This document shows positions 39,013 through 49,701 of a stretch of DNA of 64,000 nucleotides, piece by piece. Positions within the stretch are counted from its first letter, which is position 1; each line of letters starts with the position of its first letter. The notes beneath the pieces were generated by a model. It was not told the origin of the DNA, ran no database searches, and was given only the letters and a program-made list of their open reading frames with translations. The position numbers and the translations under genes are program-made. The DNA is from Bifidobacterium italicum (GTDB lineage: Bacteria; Actinomycetota; Actinomycetes; Actinomycetales; Bifidobacteriaceae), in contig NZ_MVOG01000011.1 of NCBI RefSeq assembly GCF_002286915.1, forward strand, positions 62,001 through 126,000, written 5' to 3'.

Positions 39013-39460
39013 CGACGTCAGCGGGATGTGTGGATGGCGTCTGTTGCTGCCGGTAAGCGTTGCTGCCGGTAAGCGGGATGAGTACCTGAAGTGAGTATCT
39101 GAAGAAGGACGCCACGTCATGAGAGGTTGATCATGACGCTGCCGCTAACCGCGGCGAAGCCGGGGAGGGGAGATCGGGCGCGCCATGGCGGCGCTGTGGG
39201 CGTCGTGGCGAATGGCGTGGCATGCGCGGATGCGGGGGAGATGTCGTGGCGGACGGCTGTCACGGCCGCCGTCGACGAAGGCGATGCCGCGCAAGGCGAA
39301 CAAGGAAAACGGCGCAGATCGGGCGCGAAAGGCGCCCTGAAGGAAGTTATCCACATCGACACGCCGACGACACGCCGACGACACGCCGACGACACACCCA
39401 TCCGGTCACATACCCCCGTCCGGGTGGACACGGCTCGCGGCACGTCCGTACCGTCGATGC
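39013..39460. repeat. Gap before the nuclease-like gene
   Basis: Two CTGCCGGTAAGCG copies lie at about 39046-39072. Further right an 11-bp tandem repeat (CGACACGCCGA, about three and a half copies) occupies 39358-39396. A TTATCCACA word occurs at 39348. I see no gene in the first 450 bases, although open frames overlap the next gene. Confidence 0.55.
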
Positions 39461-40489
39461 ATGGAAATGCGGATGGATGGGTCGGCGTACAGATCGGCCC
39501 GAGACGAAGACGAATGCGAGCGCAGGCTCCTCGAGGGCTCTCCGCCGAACCTGCTGCCGATGCGCATGCGGCTCATGGAGCTGCAGGCGCACGAGATCGC
39601 GCGATGCATCAACGTCCGATCGAGGGTCGGCCACGACCTGCTGTTCGGCGGATTCACCGCGCTGAGGCTGCAGGGGGTGCCGCTGCCGCGCACGCTGCCG
39701 CGGTACGGGGACACGGTCGGCGGCGACGACCTGTGCGTCCTCGCGCCGCGCCGCAATACACGCACACGATTGCGCGACGCACGGTTCTACCATATGAACA
39801 TTCCGTTGCAGATCGTCGAGCCGATGCCCGGCGTGCGATGTGTGAGCGTCGTGTGCGCGTGGTTCATGCTCGCACGCTTCCTTTCGCTGGAGGAACTCGT
39901 GACGCTCGGCGACTGCCTGTTGATGCGCCGCGTCGTGCACGATCCGGTCACGATCAAGGATTTCGACGTATTCGTCACACGGATGGAGAAGCTGGGCAAG
40001 CTGCATGCCCTCGGCAGGAAGCGCGCGCCCCGCGGCGTGAAGAAGGCTCGACGCGCCATCGTCCTGCTGCGCGGGAACATGGAGTCGCCGCAGGAGGCGC
40101 GCCTGTCGCTGGAACTCAGAAAACGTGGGTTGCCGGAGCCGGTCGCCAATCTGTCGATCATATTGGACGACGGCACCGTCGTGCGCGGCGATCTGGTGTT
40201 CGTCGACGCCGGCGTCATCTGCGAGTACGACGGCGCGCACCATCTCTGCCAGTTGGAGCACGACCGCATGCGTCGCGCGAAGATCGAATGCTCCGGTTGG
40301 CGGTACGTGCAGGTGACGCGCGTCGACATGGCGACGCCGGATGCGCGCGCGTGGATGGCCAGACGCGTCGCGTATGCGCTCGAGGAGCGCACCGGCGTGC
40401 GATATCCGACCGATGACGTGATCCCGCTCGAGTCGATCGCCGACCGTGAGCTGCGCGCGATGTCTCCCGGCTGGGGCCGTGTGGCGTAG
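39461..40489 (+). CDS. DUF559/Vsr-like nuclease-fold protein
   Basis: The 342-aa protein's C-terminal 90 residues carry a PD-(D/E)XK-like pattern (GDLVFVDAGVICEYDGAHH, then DRMRRAKIECSGWRYVQVT), as in DUF559/very-short-patch-repair-like domains. The N-terminal part has a transcription-regulator or AbiEi-like look, but I cannot assign it firmly. Proteins of this layout are common in bifidobacteria and related actinobacteria without known function. The start is uncertain because no good ribosome site is visible; ATGs at 39461, 39467 and 39473 are in frame. Confidence 0.7.
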   Translation: MEMRMDGSAYRSARDEDECERRLLEGSPPNLLPMRMRLMELQAHEIARCINVRSRVGHDLLFGGFTALRLQGVPLPRTLPRYGDTVGGDDLCVLAPRRNTRTRLRDARFYHMNIPLQIVEPMPGVRCVSVVCAWFMLARFLSLEELVTLGDCLLMRRVVHDPVTIKDFDVFVTRMEKLGKLHALGRKRAPRGVKKARRAIVLLRGNMESPQEARLSLELRKRGLPEPVANLSIILDDGTVVRGDLVFVDAGVICEYDGAHHLCQLEHDRMRRAKIECSGWRYVQVTRVDMATPDARAWMARRVAYALEERTGVRYPTDDVIPLESIADRELRAMSPGWGRVA

Positions 40490-41444
40490 TCCGGCCGTGT
40501 GGAGGATGGCGTGCGTCGGCATGGGCGACAGCGGCATGGATGCTTGTGACGGATCACGCGCCCGAAGACACCCGTCATGGGACCGGCGATGTCGCGGAAG
40601 GCGTCCTCCCGTGACTTGACGCCGCGAGGGGACGGCTTCGTCCTCGATGCGTCCGTCGCCATGTCGGCGGACGGCTTGACGACGTCACGGTGCGCGAACC
40701 TCATAATGATTGATTGTGCGGGAAAATGGACGGACGGCGTGTCGCACCGTGCACGGTCGACGCATCGTTGCGTTTTCGTGTCCGCGGATTGCCGATTTCG
40801 CAGGTGTATTGCCGAGGTGCCTGTCGTGTGTCGTCTCGTTGGTCTTACAGGTTGCTTCCGTGGATATCGTGCCTGTGGATGCATGGAAGGCGGCATATCG
40901 GACGGGTGCGCTTACGGGCAGTCACGCCTGATCGGCCGGCGTCTTCTGAGTTCCCCTCGCTCGGCTGCGCTTACGGGCAGTCGTTTTCGCGGGTGCGTGG
41001 ACGCGCGGGGAGGATGTGATGCATCCGTTCGGTCATGAATGCATAATTATGCAATGTACTGCATAAAGTGTATTGTCATCTGTATAACTCAAAAGTTGGT
41101 CGCATCGGATGCTTGGGCGACGACCCCTGGCGTTATCGGTGGCATGCGTGCGGGCGTGGAATCCCCGCGGCCGGCATGTTGCGTTCGCTTCATAGCATCC
41201 GCCGCGCTCATATGGCGATCGGCTGCAGTCGATAAGCCCCGGCGTTCCGGTTCGGACGGCATGTCCCGTCGCGGATCGCCCGTAAGGGAATCGACCGCCG
41301 TATGCGGAAACGGTGAATGCCGCCCGTAAGCGCATGCGCAATCACGCTGTCATCTGCGGGCATACGGCACGCGGCGGATGATCGGCGGCCAACGGCGAAC
41401 ACTGACGGCACGGCCCGGGCGGGCCGGGAAGGAAGGCAACGGGA
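40490..41444. repeat. Long gap before argC
   Basis: Repeat copies lie at about 40843, 40910 and 40967 (TTACGGG-oriented), and at about 41278 and 41320 (CCCGTAAG). The ARG boxes and argC promoter lie between the two groups (41038-41088). An open frame covering much of 40577-41038 has no recognisable domain and unusual codon use, so I do not call it. Confidence 0.6.
41036..41088 (+). promoter_or_regulatory. Tandem ARG-box candidates and argC promoter
   Basis: A perfect palindrome TGCATAATTATGCA (41040-41053) and a weaker TGCATAAAGTGTAT (41060-41073) lie 20 bp apart, the usual spacing of ArgR half-operators. TATAAC at 41083-41088 is a plausible -10. These AT-rich words stand out sharply in the GC-rich context. 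ArgR, encoded at 47728, would repress here. The leader to argC would be about 350 nt. Confidence 0.75.
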
Positions 41445-42614
41445 ATGACGAAGTACACCGTCGCGGTCGCGGGTGCGACCGGATACGCGGGTGGGGAGGC
41501 GCTGCGCATTCTCGCGACCCATCCGGATTTCGAAGTGACGACCGTCGCGGGGCACTCGTCGGTCGGCGAGAAGCTCGGCGCCTACCAGCCGCACATCCCG
41601 CAGCTGGCCGACCTGACCATCGCGGATACGACGGCCGACGCGCTCAACGGCCATGACGTCATCATCCTGGCGCTGCCGCACGGCGCGTCGGGCGCGCTCG
41701 CTGCGCAGCTCGACGAATCGGCGACGGTCGTCGATCTGGGCGCCGACCATCGTCTGGAAATGCAGCAGGCGTGGGACGACTACTACGGCGGCGCGTTCTA
41801 CGAGCACTGGACCTATGGGATGCCCGAGTTGATCCTGGGCAAGGACGCCAACGGACGGTATCTGCGGCAGCGCGCCGTCATCATCGGCGCCGCGGCGGCA
41901 GGCGATGCGCAGCCCGTAAGCGATGTGCAGCCCGTAAGTGAGACGCAGCCCGTAAGGACGGGGACGCGGCGGATCGCCGGCCCCGGCTGCAACGTCACGG
42001 CGACGACGCTCGCGATGCAGCCGGCGATCGCCGAGAGCCTCATCGTGCCGCACACCATCGTCGCCGATCTGGCCGTCGGCTATTCGGGGGCGGGCAAAAG
42101 CCTCAAACGCACGAACCTGCTCGCCTCGGAGGCGTTCAATTCGGCGACGCCGTACTCGGTCGGAGGCACGCATCGCCACATCCCCGAGATCCTGCAGAAC
42201 TTCGCGCACGCGGCGGGACTCGGCGCCGAGGGCGCGAACGAGTTCACGCTCGCGTTCACGCCGATGCTTGTGCCGATGTCGCGCGGCATCCTCGCGTCGG
42301 TGAGCGCGAAACTCACCGACAAGGCGCTCGACATGGGCGACGACGACATCCGCGCCGTGTGGACGAAGGCGTACGCGGGGCAGCCGTTCGTGTCCGTGCT
42401 GCCCGAAGGCGTGATGCCGGCGACGCAGAACGTCCTCGGCTCGAACGCCGCGCACGTGCAGGTGGCGGTCGACCGACGAAGCCGTACGCTGCACGCGTTC
42501 GCGGCGATCGACAACCTCAACCGGGGAACGGCGGGGCAGGCGGTGCAATCGCTCAACCTCGCATTCGGACTCAATGAAGAAACAGGACTCAGCAAGATCG
42601 GAGTGGCACCATGA
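41445..42614 (+). CDS. argC: N-acetyl-gamma-glutamyl-phosphate reductase
   Basis: Reduces N-acetylglutamyl phosphate with NADPH in arginine biosynthesis. It has the Rossmann motif VAGATGYAGGEALR and the active-site cysteine in GPGCNVTATTLA. The length of 389 aa exceeds the usual ~345-360 partly because of a hexapeptide triplet (DAQPVS, DVQPVS, ETQPVR) encoded by three repeat copies placed about ten residues before the catalytic cysteine. GGAAGGCAACGGG precedes the ATG. The stop overlaps argJ (ATGA). Confidence 0.96.
   Translation: MTKYTVAVAGATGYAGGEALRILATHPDFEVTTVAGHSSVGEKLGAYQPHIPQLADLTIADTTADALNGHDVIILALPHGASGALAAQLDESATVVDLGADHRLEMQQAWDDYYGGAFYEHWTYGMPELILGKDANGRYLRQRAVIIGAAAAGDAQPVSDVQPVSETQPVRTGTRRIAGPGCNVTATTLAMQPAIAESLIVPHTIVADLAVGYSGAGKSLKRTNLLASEAFNSATPYSVGGTHRHIPEILQNFAHAAGLGAEGANEFTLAFTPMLVPMSRGILASVSAKLTDKALDMGDDDIRAVWTKAYAGQPFVSVLPEGVMPATQNVLGSNAAHVQVAVDRRSRTLHAFAAIDNLNRGTAGQAVQSLNLAFGLNEETGLSKIGVAP
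41905..41964. repeat. 18-bp repeat triplet inside argC
   Basis: Three units of the form gatgcgcagcccgtaagc, gatgtgcagcccgtaagt and gagacgcagcccgtaagg follow head to tail with an 18-bp period. They match the intergenic repeat family (GCAGCCCGTAAGC) and keep the reading frame. Confidence 0.9.
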
Positions 42615-43783
42615 GCGTAACGTTCGCACAAGGATTCACGGCCGCCGGCGTGGTCGCCGGCATCTCATCGACGGCGGGGAAGAAGGACCTCGCGCTCGTC
42701 GTGAACGACGGGCCACTCAAGGCCGCCGCCGGCGTCTTCACGACGAACCGGTTCTGCGCGGCGCCGGTGCAGTGGTCGCGTGCAGCGGTCAAGGACGGCC
42801 GTCTCGACGCCGTCGTCCTCAACTCCGGCGGCGCCAACGCCTGCACCGGACTCGAAGGCTACGAACAGTCGGCGAAGACCGCGCGCAAGGCGGGTGAACT
42901 GCTCGGCTGCGATGCGGAAGACGTGGCCGTATGCTCCACCGGCCTCATCGGCGAGCTGCTGCCGTTAGGCAACGTGCTCGCCGGCGTCGAGGCCGCGTTC
43001 GCCGCCCTCGACGACACCGTCCAGGCCGGCGAGGACGCGTCCCACGCGATCATGACGACGGACACGAAGCCGAAGACCGTGACGCGGCTGGGATCGAACG
43101 GGTTCCGCCTCGGCGGCATGGTCAAAGGATCCGGCATGATCGCGCCGCAGCTCGCGACGATGCTGTGCGTCATCACGACCGACGCCGTCGTCACGCCCGA
43201 ACAGCTACGGGTGGCGCTTGCCGCCGGCGTCGACACGTCGTTCAACCGCATCGACGTGGACGGTTGCATGTCCACGAACGACACCGTGCTGCTGCTCGCG
43301 TCGGGCGCTTCCGGCATCACGCCGGACATGGACGAGTTCAACGCGATCGTCGCCGACTGCTGCGCCGCGCTCGCCCGCCAGATCATCGGCGACGGCGAGG
43401 GCGCGAGCCACGACATCAGGATCACCGTGGAAGGCGCCACCGACGAGGACGCCGCGCTCGCCTGCGGGCGTGCGGTGGCCGCGTCGAACCTGCTCAAATG
43501 TGCGATCAGCGGCAACGACCCGAATTGGGGCCGCATCGTCAGCTCGCTGGGCACCGTGCCGGTGGACGTCGCGCCCTACGATCCCGATCAGGTGACCGTC
43601 GACGTCAATGGGGTGCGGGTGTGCGACGGCGGCAAGCCGGGACGCGACCGCGCCGAAGTCGACATGACGCCGCGCGAGGTCGACATCGTCATCGGACTCA
43701 ACGTCGGGGGCGCCACCGCCACCGTGTGGACCGACGACCTCACCCATGAATACGTCCACATCAATGCCGACTACGAAAGCTGA
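42611..43783 (+). CDS. argJ: Glutamate N-acetyltransferase / amino-acid acetyltransferase
   Basis: The bifunctional ArgJ recycles the acetyl group from N-acetylornithine to glutamate. The autocleavage site lies in QLATMLCVITTDA, with the Thr nucleophile of the ATML motif. GMVKGSGMIAP and NDPNWGRI are family hallmarks. The length of 390 aa is normal. The start overlaps the argC stop by four bases, so translation is coupled. No separate argA is needed in this cyclic pathway. Confidence 0.97.
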   Translation: MSVTFAQGFTAAGVVAGISSTAGKKDLALVVNDGPLKAAAGVFTTNRFCAAPVQWSRAAVKDGRLDAVVLNSGGANACTGLEGYEQSAKTARKAGELLGCDAEDVAVCSTGLIGELLPLGNVLAGVEAAFAALDDTVQAGEDASHAIMTTDTKPKTVTRLGSNGFRLGGMVKGSGMIAPQLATMLCVITTDAVVTPEQLRVALAAGVDTSFNRIDVDGCMSTNDTVLLLASGASGITPDMDEFNAIVADCCAALARQIIGDGEGASHDIRITVEGATDEDAALACGRAVAASNLLKCAISGNDPNWGRIVSSLGTVPVDVAPYDPDQVTVDVNGVRVCDGGKPGRDRAEVDMTPREVDIVIGLNVGGATATVWTDDLTHEYVHINADYES

Positions 43784-44222
43784 ACGATCCGACCGATGGC
43801 GTCCCGCACCGCTTACGGGCGACGGTCCTCGCCGGTCGCCGGGTGAAGGCGACCGCCCGTTGTTACGGGCGGCACCCAGTATCAGTTGCCGGTGACCATC
43901 CCGTCGCTACGGGAGACACGGACGCTCGTGACGGTCGGCCGTTGCGGGCGCCGTATGGCGCCGCCTGCGGCGGATGCGCCGCCCGTAGGAGATGCGGCCA
44001 CCCGCAGGGCGTGTGCCGCCCGTAAGCGGATGGACGCTGGCGGCATCGGCCATCCGCGCGCCTATGCGTCGCGGAACGCGCGGCGCCGCAGGACGCCCGG
44101 GCGTCACATACCGCGCCCGGTGCGAACGCGCGGATGCGGCGCGCTTCACAAGGAACGCTCGGCGTCCGCCGCGCCCGCACGGACAGTCGACGGCGCGAGA
44201 ACAGGAGAACGATTAAGGAATC
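43784..44222. repeat. Repeat-rich gap inside the arg cluster
   Basis: TTACGGG copies lie at about 43812, 43863 and 43906; CCCGTAG/CCCGTAAG copies at about 43981 and 44019. A small inverted pair (accgcccgtt / ttacgggcggc) lies at 43852-43873. The gap splits argJ from argB by 439 bp. No gene is present. Confidence 0.65.
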
Positions 44223-45185
44223 ATGACGAAACAACTGAAAGGTCCGGGCTTCCACCTGGACGTGCATACGGATCTGCGTCCGGACCAGAAGGCGGAGGTG
44301 CTCATCGAGGCGCTGCCGTGGCTTGAGGAGTTCTATGGGAAGACGGTCGTCATCAAATACGGCGGCAACGCGATGGTCGATGACCATCTCAAGAGCTGCT
44401 TCGCCGACGACATGGTGTTCCTGCGACAGGTGGGGCTGCATCCCGTAATCGTGCATGGCGGCGGACCCCAGATCTCGCAGATGCTCAAGGCGCTCGGCAT
44501 CCATTCGGAGTTCAAGGGCGGCCTGCGGGTCACGACGCCCGAGGCGATGGACGTCGTGCGCATGGTGCTCACCGGCAAGGTGTCGCGCGAACTCGTCGGC
44601 CTCATCAACGCCCACGGACCGTACGCGGTGGGTCTGTCGGGAGAGGACGGCGCGCTCTTCTCGGCGACGCAGCGCATGCCGATCATCGACGGCAAGCCCA
44701 CCGACATCGGCCTGGTCGGCGACGTCATCGGCGTCGACGCGTCCGCCGTCATCGACCTCATCCACTCGGGACGCATACCGGTCGTGTCGTCGGTCGCCCC
44801 GAACGAGGAGGACGCGACGGAGGTGCTCAACGTGAACGCCGACTCGGCGGCCGCCGCGCTCGCGACCGCTCTGGGCGCGCACAAGCTCATCATCCTCACC
44901 GACGTCGACGGGCTGTACGCCGACTGGCCTAACCGCGACTCGCTTATCGGCCGCATCGGCGTCGAGGATCTTCGCGACATGCTGCCGCAGCTCGAAAGCG
45001 GCATGCGCCCGAAGATGGAGGCGTGCATCCGCGCCATCGACGGAGGCGTGCAGCAGACGCACATCATCGACGGCCGCAAGCCGCATTCGATACTCAACGA
45101 GGTATTCACAAGCGCCGGAATCGGCACGATGGTCGAACCCGGCGAAGGACTGGAAATGAGGAACTCATATGACAACCGAGCATGA
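44223..45185 (+). CDS. argB: Acetylglutamate kinase
   Basis: Phosphorylates N-acetylglutamate. It has the lysine motif [10 protein letters not shown], the glycine loop HGGGPQIS and [11 protein letters not shown]. The 320-aa length includes an N-terminal extension typical of hexameric, arginine-inhibited enzymes, so feedback inhibition is likely (inference). AAGGAATC precedes the ATG. The 3' end overlaps argD by 17 bases. Confidence 0.97.
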   Translation: MTKQLKGPGFHLDVHTDLRPDQKAEVLIEALPWLEEFYGKTVVIKYGGNAMVDDHLKSCFADDMVFLRQVGLHPVIVHGGGPQISQMLKALGIHSEFKGGLRVTTPEAMDVVRMVLTGKVSRELVGLINAHGPYAVGLSGEDGALFSATQRMPIIDGKPTDIGLVGDVIGVDASAVIDLIHSGRIPVVSSVAPNEEDATEVLNVNADSAAAALATALGAHKLIILTDVDGLYADWPNRDSLIGRIGVEDLRDMLPQLESGMRPKMEACIRAIDGGVQQTHIIDGRKPHSILNEVFTSAGIGTMVEPGEGLEMRNSYDNRA

Positions 45186-46473
45186 CACGAACCCGACACC
45201 CGCTACCGGTAGCGCGCCGTATGGCGCGCTGACCGAGGACAGGCGGCTGCTCGACGAATACGAAGACGTGCACATGCACGTCTTCGGCACGCCGCTGCGC
45301 GTCCTCGACCACGGGCAGGGCGTGCATGTCTGGGACGTCGACGGCAACGAATACCTCGACTTCCTCGCGGGAATCGCCGTCAACTCGATCGGCTACGCGC
45401 ATCCGAAGTGGATCGAGGCGGTCGCCGCGCAGGCCGCGCAGGCCGCGCATGTGAGCAACTACTTCGCGACGCGCCCGCAGATCAGGCTCGCGCGGAAACT
45501 CATCGCGCTCGCCGGAGCGCCGGAAGGGTCGCACGTCTACTTCGGCAACTCGGGCGCCGAAGGCAACGAGGCCGCGCTCAAGATGGCGAAGCTCTACGGG
45601 GCGCGCCTGCGCGACGAACTCGGCACGGACAAGCCGTACCGCATCATCGCGCTGACGCACGGCTTCCACGGACGCACGATGGGCGCGCTCTCCGCGACCT
45701 GGAAGCCCGCGATCCGCGTGCCCTTCGAGCCGCTCGTGCCGAACTTCGAATTCGTCGACGCCAACGACCTGGACGCGATGAGGGCGGCCTTCGAGGCCGC
45801 CGATAAGGGCCCGGTGGCCGCGGTCATCATGGAGCTCGTGCAGGGCGAGGCGGGCGTGCTGCCGCTCGACGCCGCATACGTGCGCGGCGTGCGTGCGCTG
45901 TGCGACGAGCGGCGCGCGTTGATGATCATCGACGAGGTGCAGACGGGCGTCGGACGCACCGGATCATGGTTCGCGTTCCAGCGCGAGGATCTCGGCGGCG
46001 TCACGCCGGACATCGTCACCTTCGCGAAGGGCGTCGCCGGCGGTTTCCCGATGGGCGGCATGATCAGCTTCGGCGAGGAGGTGTCCTCGCTGTTCTCGCC
46101 GGGGACCCATGGTTCGACCTTCGCCGGCAACCCGTTGGGTGCGGCCGCCGCGCTCGCGACGATCGGCGTGATCGAGGAGGAGGGGCTCGTGCAGCGCGCC
46201 GAAGTGCGCGGCGAGCAGCTGCGCACCGACCTGCGCGCCGCCGACAACCCGTTGTTCGGGCAGGTGCGCGGACGCGGCCTGCTCAACGCGATCGTGCTGA
46301 AGCGTCCGTGCGCGCACGCCGCCGTGGACTGGGCGCTCGGGCACGGGCTCATCATCAACGCCTGCGCGCCGGACGTCATCCGTCTGGCGCCCCCGCTCGT
46401 CGTCAGCGAGCAGGAGGTGAACGAGGCGGTGGCGATCCTCTCCCAGCTGCCGGATGATCTTCCCGACGACTGA
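45169..46473 (+). CDS. argD: Acetylornithine aminotransferase
   Basis: A class III PLP-dependent aminotransferase. It has [40 protein letters not shown] and the Schiff-base lysine in [15 protein letters not shown]. The 434-aa protein has a variable N-terminus in which PATGSAP is encoded by a perfect GCTACCGGTAGC repeat (45202-45213). The first 17 bases overlap the end of argB. Confidence 0.97.
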   Translation: MTTEHDTNPTPATGSAPYGALTEDRRLLDEYEDVHMHVFGTPLRVLDHGQGVHVWDVDGNEYLDFLAGIAVNSIGYAHPKWIEAVAAQAAQAAHVSNYFATRPQIRLARKLIALAGAPEGSHVYFGNSGAEGNEAALKMAKLYGARLRDELGTDKPYRIIALTHGFHGRTMGALSATWKPAIRVPFEPLVPNFEFVDANDLDAMRAAFEAADKGPVAAVIMELVQGEAGVLPLDAAYVRGVRALCDERRALMIIDEVQTGVGRTGSWFAFQREDLGGVTPDIVTFAKGVAGGFPMGGMISFGEEVSSLFSPGTHGSTFAGNPLGAAAALATIGVIEEEGLVQRAEVRGEQLRTDLRAADNPLFGQVRGRGLLNAIVLKRPCAHAAVDWALGHGLIINACAPDVIRLAPPLVVSEQEVNEAVAILSQLPDDLPDD

Positions 46474-46765
46474 GCCATGCCGCTACGGGTCGCATCGCTT
46501 ACGGGCGGCACCGGCACGGTTCGGCGCCGTCCGGCGTTACCGGCGGCGACGGTGACGAGGAGCCGTGTGGCACCATGCGCCGCCCGTAACGACGAATCGC
46601 GAGTCCGCTGCCCGTAAGCACGCGGGACAGGGGCGTCCGGCCACACTGCCGGTCCTCCGAAGCCCGGCCGAGTCGTCGGCCGATCCCAGCCGGTCCGCGA
46701 TCCGTACCGGCGGCACACCTGCCAACCACAACAGACACAGAAAAGAAAGAAAAAAGGAGGCCATC
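46474..46765. repeat. Repeat-bearing gap between argD and argF
   Basis: TACGGG/TTACGGG copies lie at about 46483, 46497 and 46534; CCCGTAACG and CCCGTAAGC at about 46582 and 46609. The end of the gap has an A-rich ribosome-site region (AAAAGAAAGAAAAAAGGAGG). There is no gene. Confidence 0.65.
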
Positions 46766-47728
46766 ATGGGACAGCTCCGTCACATGCTGCGCGACGACGA
46801 CGTCAACCATGACGAGCAGAAGCAGATCCTCGAACTCGGCATGAAGTTCCGCGAGAACAGGTTCCACCACCGTCCGTTCGAGGGGCCGCAGGGCGTCGCC
46901 GTGCTGTTCGACAAGCCGAGCACGCGTACGCGTTCCAGTTTCTCGATCGGTGTCGCGGAACTCGGCGGCTACCCCCTCGTCATCGACAAGTCGGGCTCCC
47001 AGCTCGGCCGCGGCGAGCCGATTCGCGACACCACCGAAGTGCTCACGCGCATGGCGTACGCACTCGTATGGCGCACCTTCGAGCAGTCGCGCATCGAGGA
47101 GATGGCGCGTGTCGCGACGGTGCCCGTGGTCAACGCGCTCACCGACGAATTCCATCCGTGCCAGGTGCTCGCCGACTTCCTGACGATCGCGCAGTTCAAG
47201 GGCGGCGTGGATGCGCTCGAAGGCATGACGATCGCCTACCTCGGCGACGCGGCTAACAACATGGCCAACTCCTACCTCCTCGCCGGCGCCGTCGCCGGCA
47301 TGCACGTACGGGTGGCGGGTCCGAACGGATTCCTTCCCGACGACGCCATCGTGCAGGACGCCGAGGCGATCGCAGCCACTACGGGCGGCAGCATCCTCGT
47401 GACCACCGACCCGCAGGAGGCGGTGCGCGACGCGGATTGCGTCTTCACCGACACATGGGTGTCGATGGGCGAGGAGGATCAGTACGCCGTGCGTTCGAAG
47501 CCCTTCTGGCCGTATCAGGTCAACGAGGGGCTCATGGCGCTCGCCAAGCCGGATGCGCTTTTCCAGCATTGCCTGCCCGCCTACCGCGGCAAGGAGGTGA
47601 CGGCAGCCGTCATCGACGGTCCGCAGTCCGTGGTCTGGGACGAAGCCGAGAACCGTCTGCACGCGCAGAAGGCGCTGCTGACGTGGCTCATCGGCAAGCA
47701 GCGCGGCGACGAAAGCCTGCTTGTCTGA
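46766..47728 (+). CDS. argF: Ornithine carbamoyltransferase
   Basis: Forms citrulline from ornithine and carbamoyl phosphate. It has the carbamoyl-phosphate loop [18 protein letters not shown] and the C-terminal [11 protein letters not shown] (His-Cys-Leu-Pro). The 320-aa length is normal. A very strong AAAAAGGAGG lies five bases upstream of the ATG at 46766. The last base of its stop is the first base of the argR start. Two words inside the gene resemble the repeat (GTACGGGTGGC near 47306, CTACGGGCGGC near 47382). Confidence 0.97.
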   Translation: MGQLRHMLRDDDVNHDEQKQILELGMKFRENRFHHRPFEGPQGVAVLFDKPSTRTRSSFSIGVAELGGYPLVIDKSGSQLGRGEPIRDTTEVLTRMAYALVWRTFEQSRIEEMARVATVPVVNALTDEFHPCQVLADFLTIAQFKGGVDALEGMTIAYLGDAANNMANSYLLAGAVAGMHVRVAGPNGFLPDDAIVQDAEAIAATTGGSILVTTDPQEAVRDADCVFTDTWVSMGEEDQYAVRSKPFWPYQVNEGLMALAKPDALFQHCLPAYRGKEVTAAVIDGPQSVVWDEAENRLHAQKALLTWLIGKQRGDESLLV

Positions 47729-48246
47729 TGACGGATCCGACGACGCCGCTGCAGCGTCCAGCCAGCCGGGCCGCTCGCCTCAACGCGATCGAGCAGGCGC
47801 TCGCCGACCATGTGGTCACGTCGCAGTCGCAGCTCTCCGAGATCCTCGCGGACCAGGGGATCGAGGTGACGCAGGCGACGCTCAGCCGCGATCTCGACGA
47901 GATGAACGCGACGAAGACGCGGCTGCCCGACGGCAAGGTGGCGTACACGATCGACGACCAGCCGATCCCCGCCGCCGGCCTCGACAGCGACGAACGTTCG
48001 CAGCAGCAGATGACGCGCATCCTGTCCGGACTCGTGACGTCCGTGGCGGCCGCCCGTAACCTCATCGTCGTGCACACGTCGTCGGGCGCCGCGCAGTACG
48101 TCGCGAGCGTCATCGACAAGCATCCGATAGGCGGCGTCCTCGGCACGATCGCCGGCGACGACACCGTCCTCGTCATCTGCGTGGACGATGCGATGGCGGA
48201 GCGCCGCTCCGTGTGGCTGCTCGAGGTCGCCTCCACGCAGAACTGA
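47728..48246 (+). CDS. argR: Arginine repressor
   Basis: The 172-aa protein has an N-terminal winged helix ([18 protein letters not shown]) and a C-terminal hexamerisation/arginine-binding domain ([31 protein letters not shown]). It represses arginine genes when arginine is present; likely operators lie before argC and argG. The start overlaps the argF stop (TGATG). An intrinsic terminator follows. Confidence 0.96.
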   Translation: MTDPTTPLQRPASRAARLNAIEQALADHVVTSQSQLSEILADQGIEVTQATLSRDLDEMNATKTRLPDGKVAYTIDDQPIPAAGLDSDERSQQQMTRILSGLVTSVAAARNLIVVHTSSGAAQYVASVIDKHPIGGVLGTIAGDDTVLVICVDDAMAERRSVWLLEVASTQN

Positions 48247-48294
48247 GCGCGATCGTCCGATTTGCGCGATCGCCCGATGTGGAGGCGCGCATGC

Positions 48295-48330
48295 GGAGGG
48301 CCGTACGACGTGTACGGCCTTCCGTTTTTT
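48295..48330 (+). terminator. Rho-independent terminator after argR
   Basis: A stem of 12 bp with one mismatch (GGAGGGCCGTAC / GTACGGCCTTCC) and a 5-base loop is followed by G and six T (48325-48330). It closes the argCJBDFR transcript. Confidence 0.88.
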
Positions 48331-48401
48331 CGTGTGTTCGTGCGGCCGTGCGCCGCCGTCGATGCCGTCGGCGGCGGTCGCGACGCCGCTCGTGGACACG
48401 G

Positions 48402-48440
48402 AATGAATATTTATACAGAGGACTGTATATACTTATGAAT
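48402..48440 (+). promoter_or_regulatory. Tandem ARG-box candidates and argG promoter
   Basis: TGAATATTTATACA (48404-48417) and TGTATATACTTATG (48424-48437) are 20 bp apart, as before argC. TATACT at 48428-48433 could be the -10. The AT-rich 45-bp stretch is striking in this GC-rich genome. argG thus appears to have its own ArgR-controlled promoter with a short leader. Confidence 0.75.
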
Positions 48441-48462
48441 ATCTGAACAGAAAGGTCAACTC

Positions 48463-49701
48463 ATGAGCGAACAGAATCGCATTGTGCTGGCGTATTCCGG
48501 TGGTCTCGACACCTCGGTCGCCATCCCGTACCTCAAGGATCGCACGGGCAAGGACGTCGTCGCCGTCTCACTCGACGTCGGCCAGGGCGGCGAAAGCCTC
48601 GAGACGATCAAGGAGCGCGCGCTCGCGTGCGGCGCCGTCGAGGCCTACATCGTGGACGCGCGCGACGAATTCGCGAACGAGTACTGCATGCAGGCGCTCA
48701 AGGCGAACGCGATGTACGAAGGCGTGTACCCGCTCGTCTCCGCGATCTCGCGTCCGCTCATCACGAAGCACCTCGTGCGCGCCGCCCATCAGTTCGGCGC
48801 CGACACGATCGCGCACGGTTGCACCGGCAAAGGCAACGATCAGGTCCGCTTCGAGGTCTCGATCCAGTCGATCGATCCCGAACTCAAGGCCATCAGCCCG
48901 ATCCGCGATCTTTCGCTGACGCGCGACGTCGAGATCGCCTATGCGAACGACCACAAGCTGCCGATCGTGCAGACCGAGAAGAGCCCGTTCTCGATCGACC
49001 AGAACGTGTGGGGCCGCGCCATCGAGACCGGTTTCCTCGAGGATCCGTGGAACGCGCCGACGAAGGACTGCTACTCCTACACCGACGACCCCGACTTCCC
49101 GCCGGTCGAGGACGAGGTCGTCATCGAATTCAAGCAGGGCGTGCCCGTCAAGATCGACGGCCGCGACGTCACCCCGCTGCAGGCGATCGAGGAGATGAAC
49201 CGCCGCGCCGGCGCGCAGGGCATCGGCCGCGTCGACCTCATCGAGGATCGTCTCGTCGGCATCAAGTCGCGCGAACTGTACGAGGCGCCGGGCGCGATCG
49301 CTCTCATCACCGCGCATCAGGAGCTTGAGAACATGTGCCTCGAGCGCGAGCAGCATCGCATCAAGCGCGACATCGACAAGCGCTGGGCCGAGCTCGTCTA
49401 CGATGCGCAGTGGTTCTCGCCGGCGGTCAAGTCGCTCAACGCGTTCATCAACGACACGCAGCAGTATGTCTCCGGCGAGATCCGCATGGTCATGCACGGC
49501 GGCCGCGCCGTCGTCGTCGGCCGTCGTTCCGCGGAATCGCTCTACGACTACAACCTCGCGACCTATGATTCCGGCGACACCTTCGACCAGAACGCGTCGA
49601 ATGGCTTCATCGAGATCTACGGACTGCCGACGAAGGTCGCCGCCGCGCGCGACGTCAAGTTCGGCAACGGCATCGAGGTCCCCGACAACGACGTCGAGTG
49701 A
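48463..49701 (+). CDS. argG: Argininosuccinate synthase
   Basis: Joins citrulline and aspartate using ATP. It has the N-type ATP loop [39 protein letters not shown] and [16 protein letters not shown]. The 412-aa length is normal. GAAAGG precedes the ATG. It is separated from argR by its own promoter and from argH by 911 repeat-rich bases. Confidence 0.97.
   Translation: MSEQNRIVLAYSGGLDTSVAIPYLKDRTGKDVVAVSLDVGQGGESLETIKERALACGAVEAYIVDARDEFANEYCMQALKANAMYEGVYPLVSAISRPLITKHLVRAAHQFGADTIAHGCTGKGNDQVRFEVSIQSIDPELKAISPIRDLSLTRDVEIAYANDHKLPIVQTEKSPFSIDQNVWGRAIETGFLEDPWNAPTKDCYSYTDDPDFPPVEDEVVIEFKQGVPVKIDGRDVTPLQAIEEMNRRAGAQGIGRVDLIEDRLVGIKSRELYEAPGAIALITAHQELENMCLEREQHRIKRDIDKRWAELVYDAQWFSPAVKSLNAFINDTQQYVSGEIRMVMHGGRAVVVGRRSAESLYDYNLATYDSGDTFDQNASNGFIEIYGLPTKVAAARDVKFGNGIEVPDNDVE

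Noticed and set aside
39348-39396. DnaA box TTATCCACA with adjacent 11-bp tandem repeats as a replication origin
   Set aside because: Only one box is present and there are no dnaA, dnaN or AT-rich unwinding features nearby; the 11-bp repeat is short and GC-rich.
39127-39460. Longer or separate gene upstream of the nuclease-like gene
   Set aside because: The overlapping frame is Arg/Ala-rich shadow sequence; no ribosome site or domain is seen.
40577-41038. Hypothetical gene before argC
   Set aside because: The frame has no recognisable domain or ribosome site and overlaps repeat copies and the ARG-box region.
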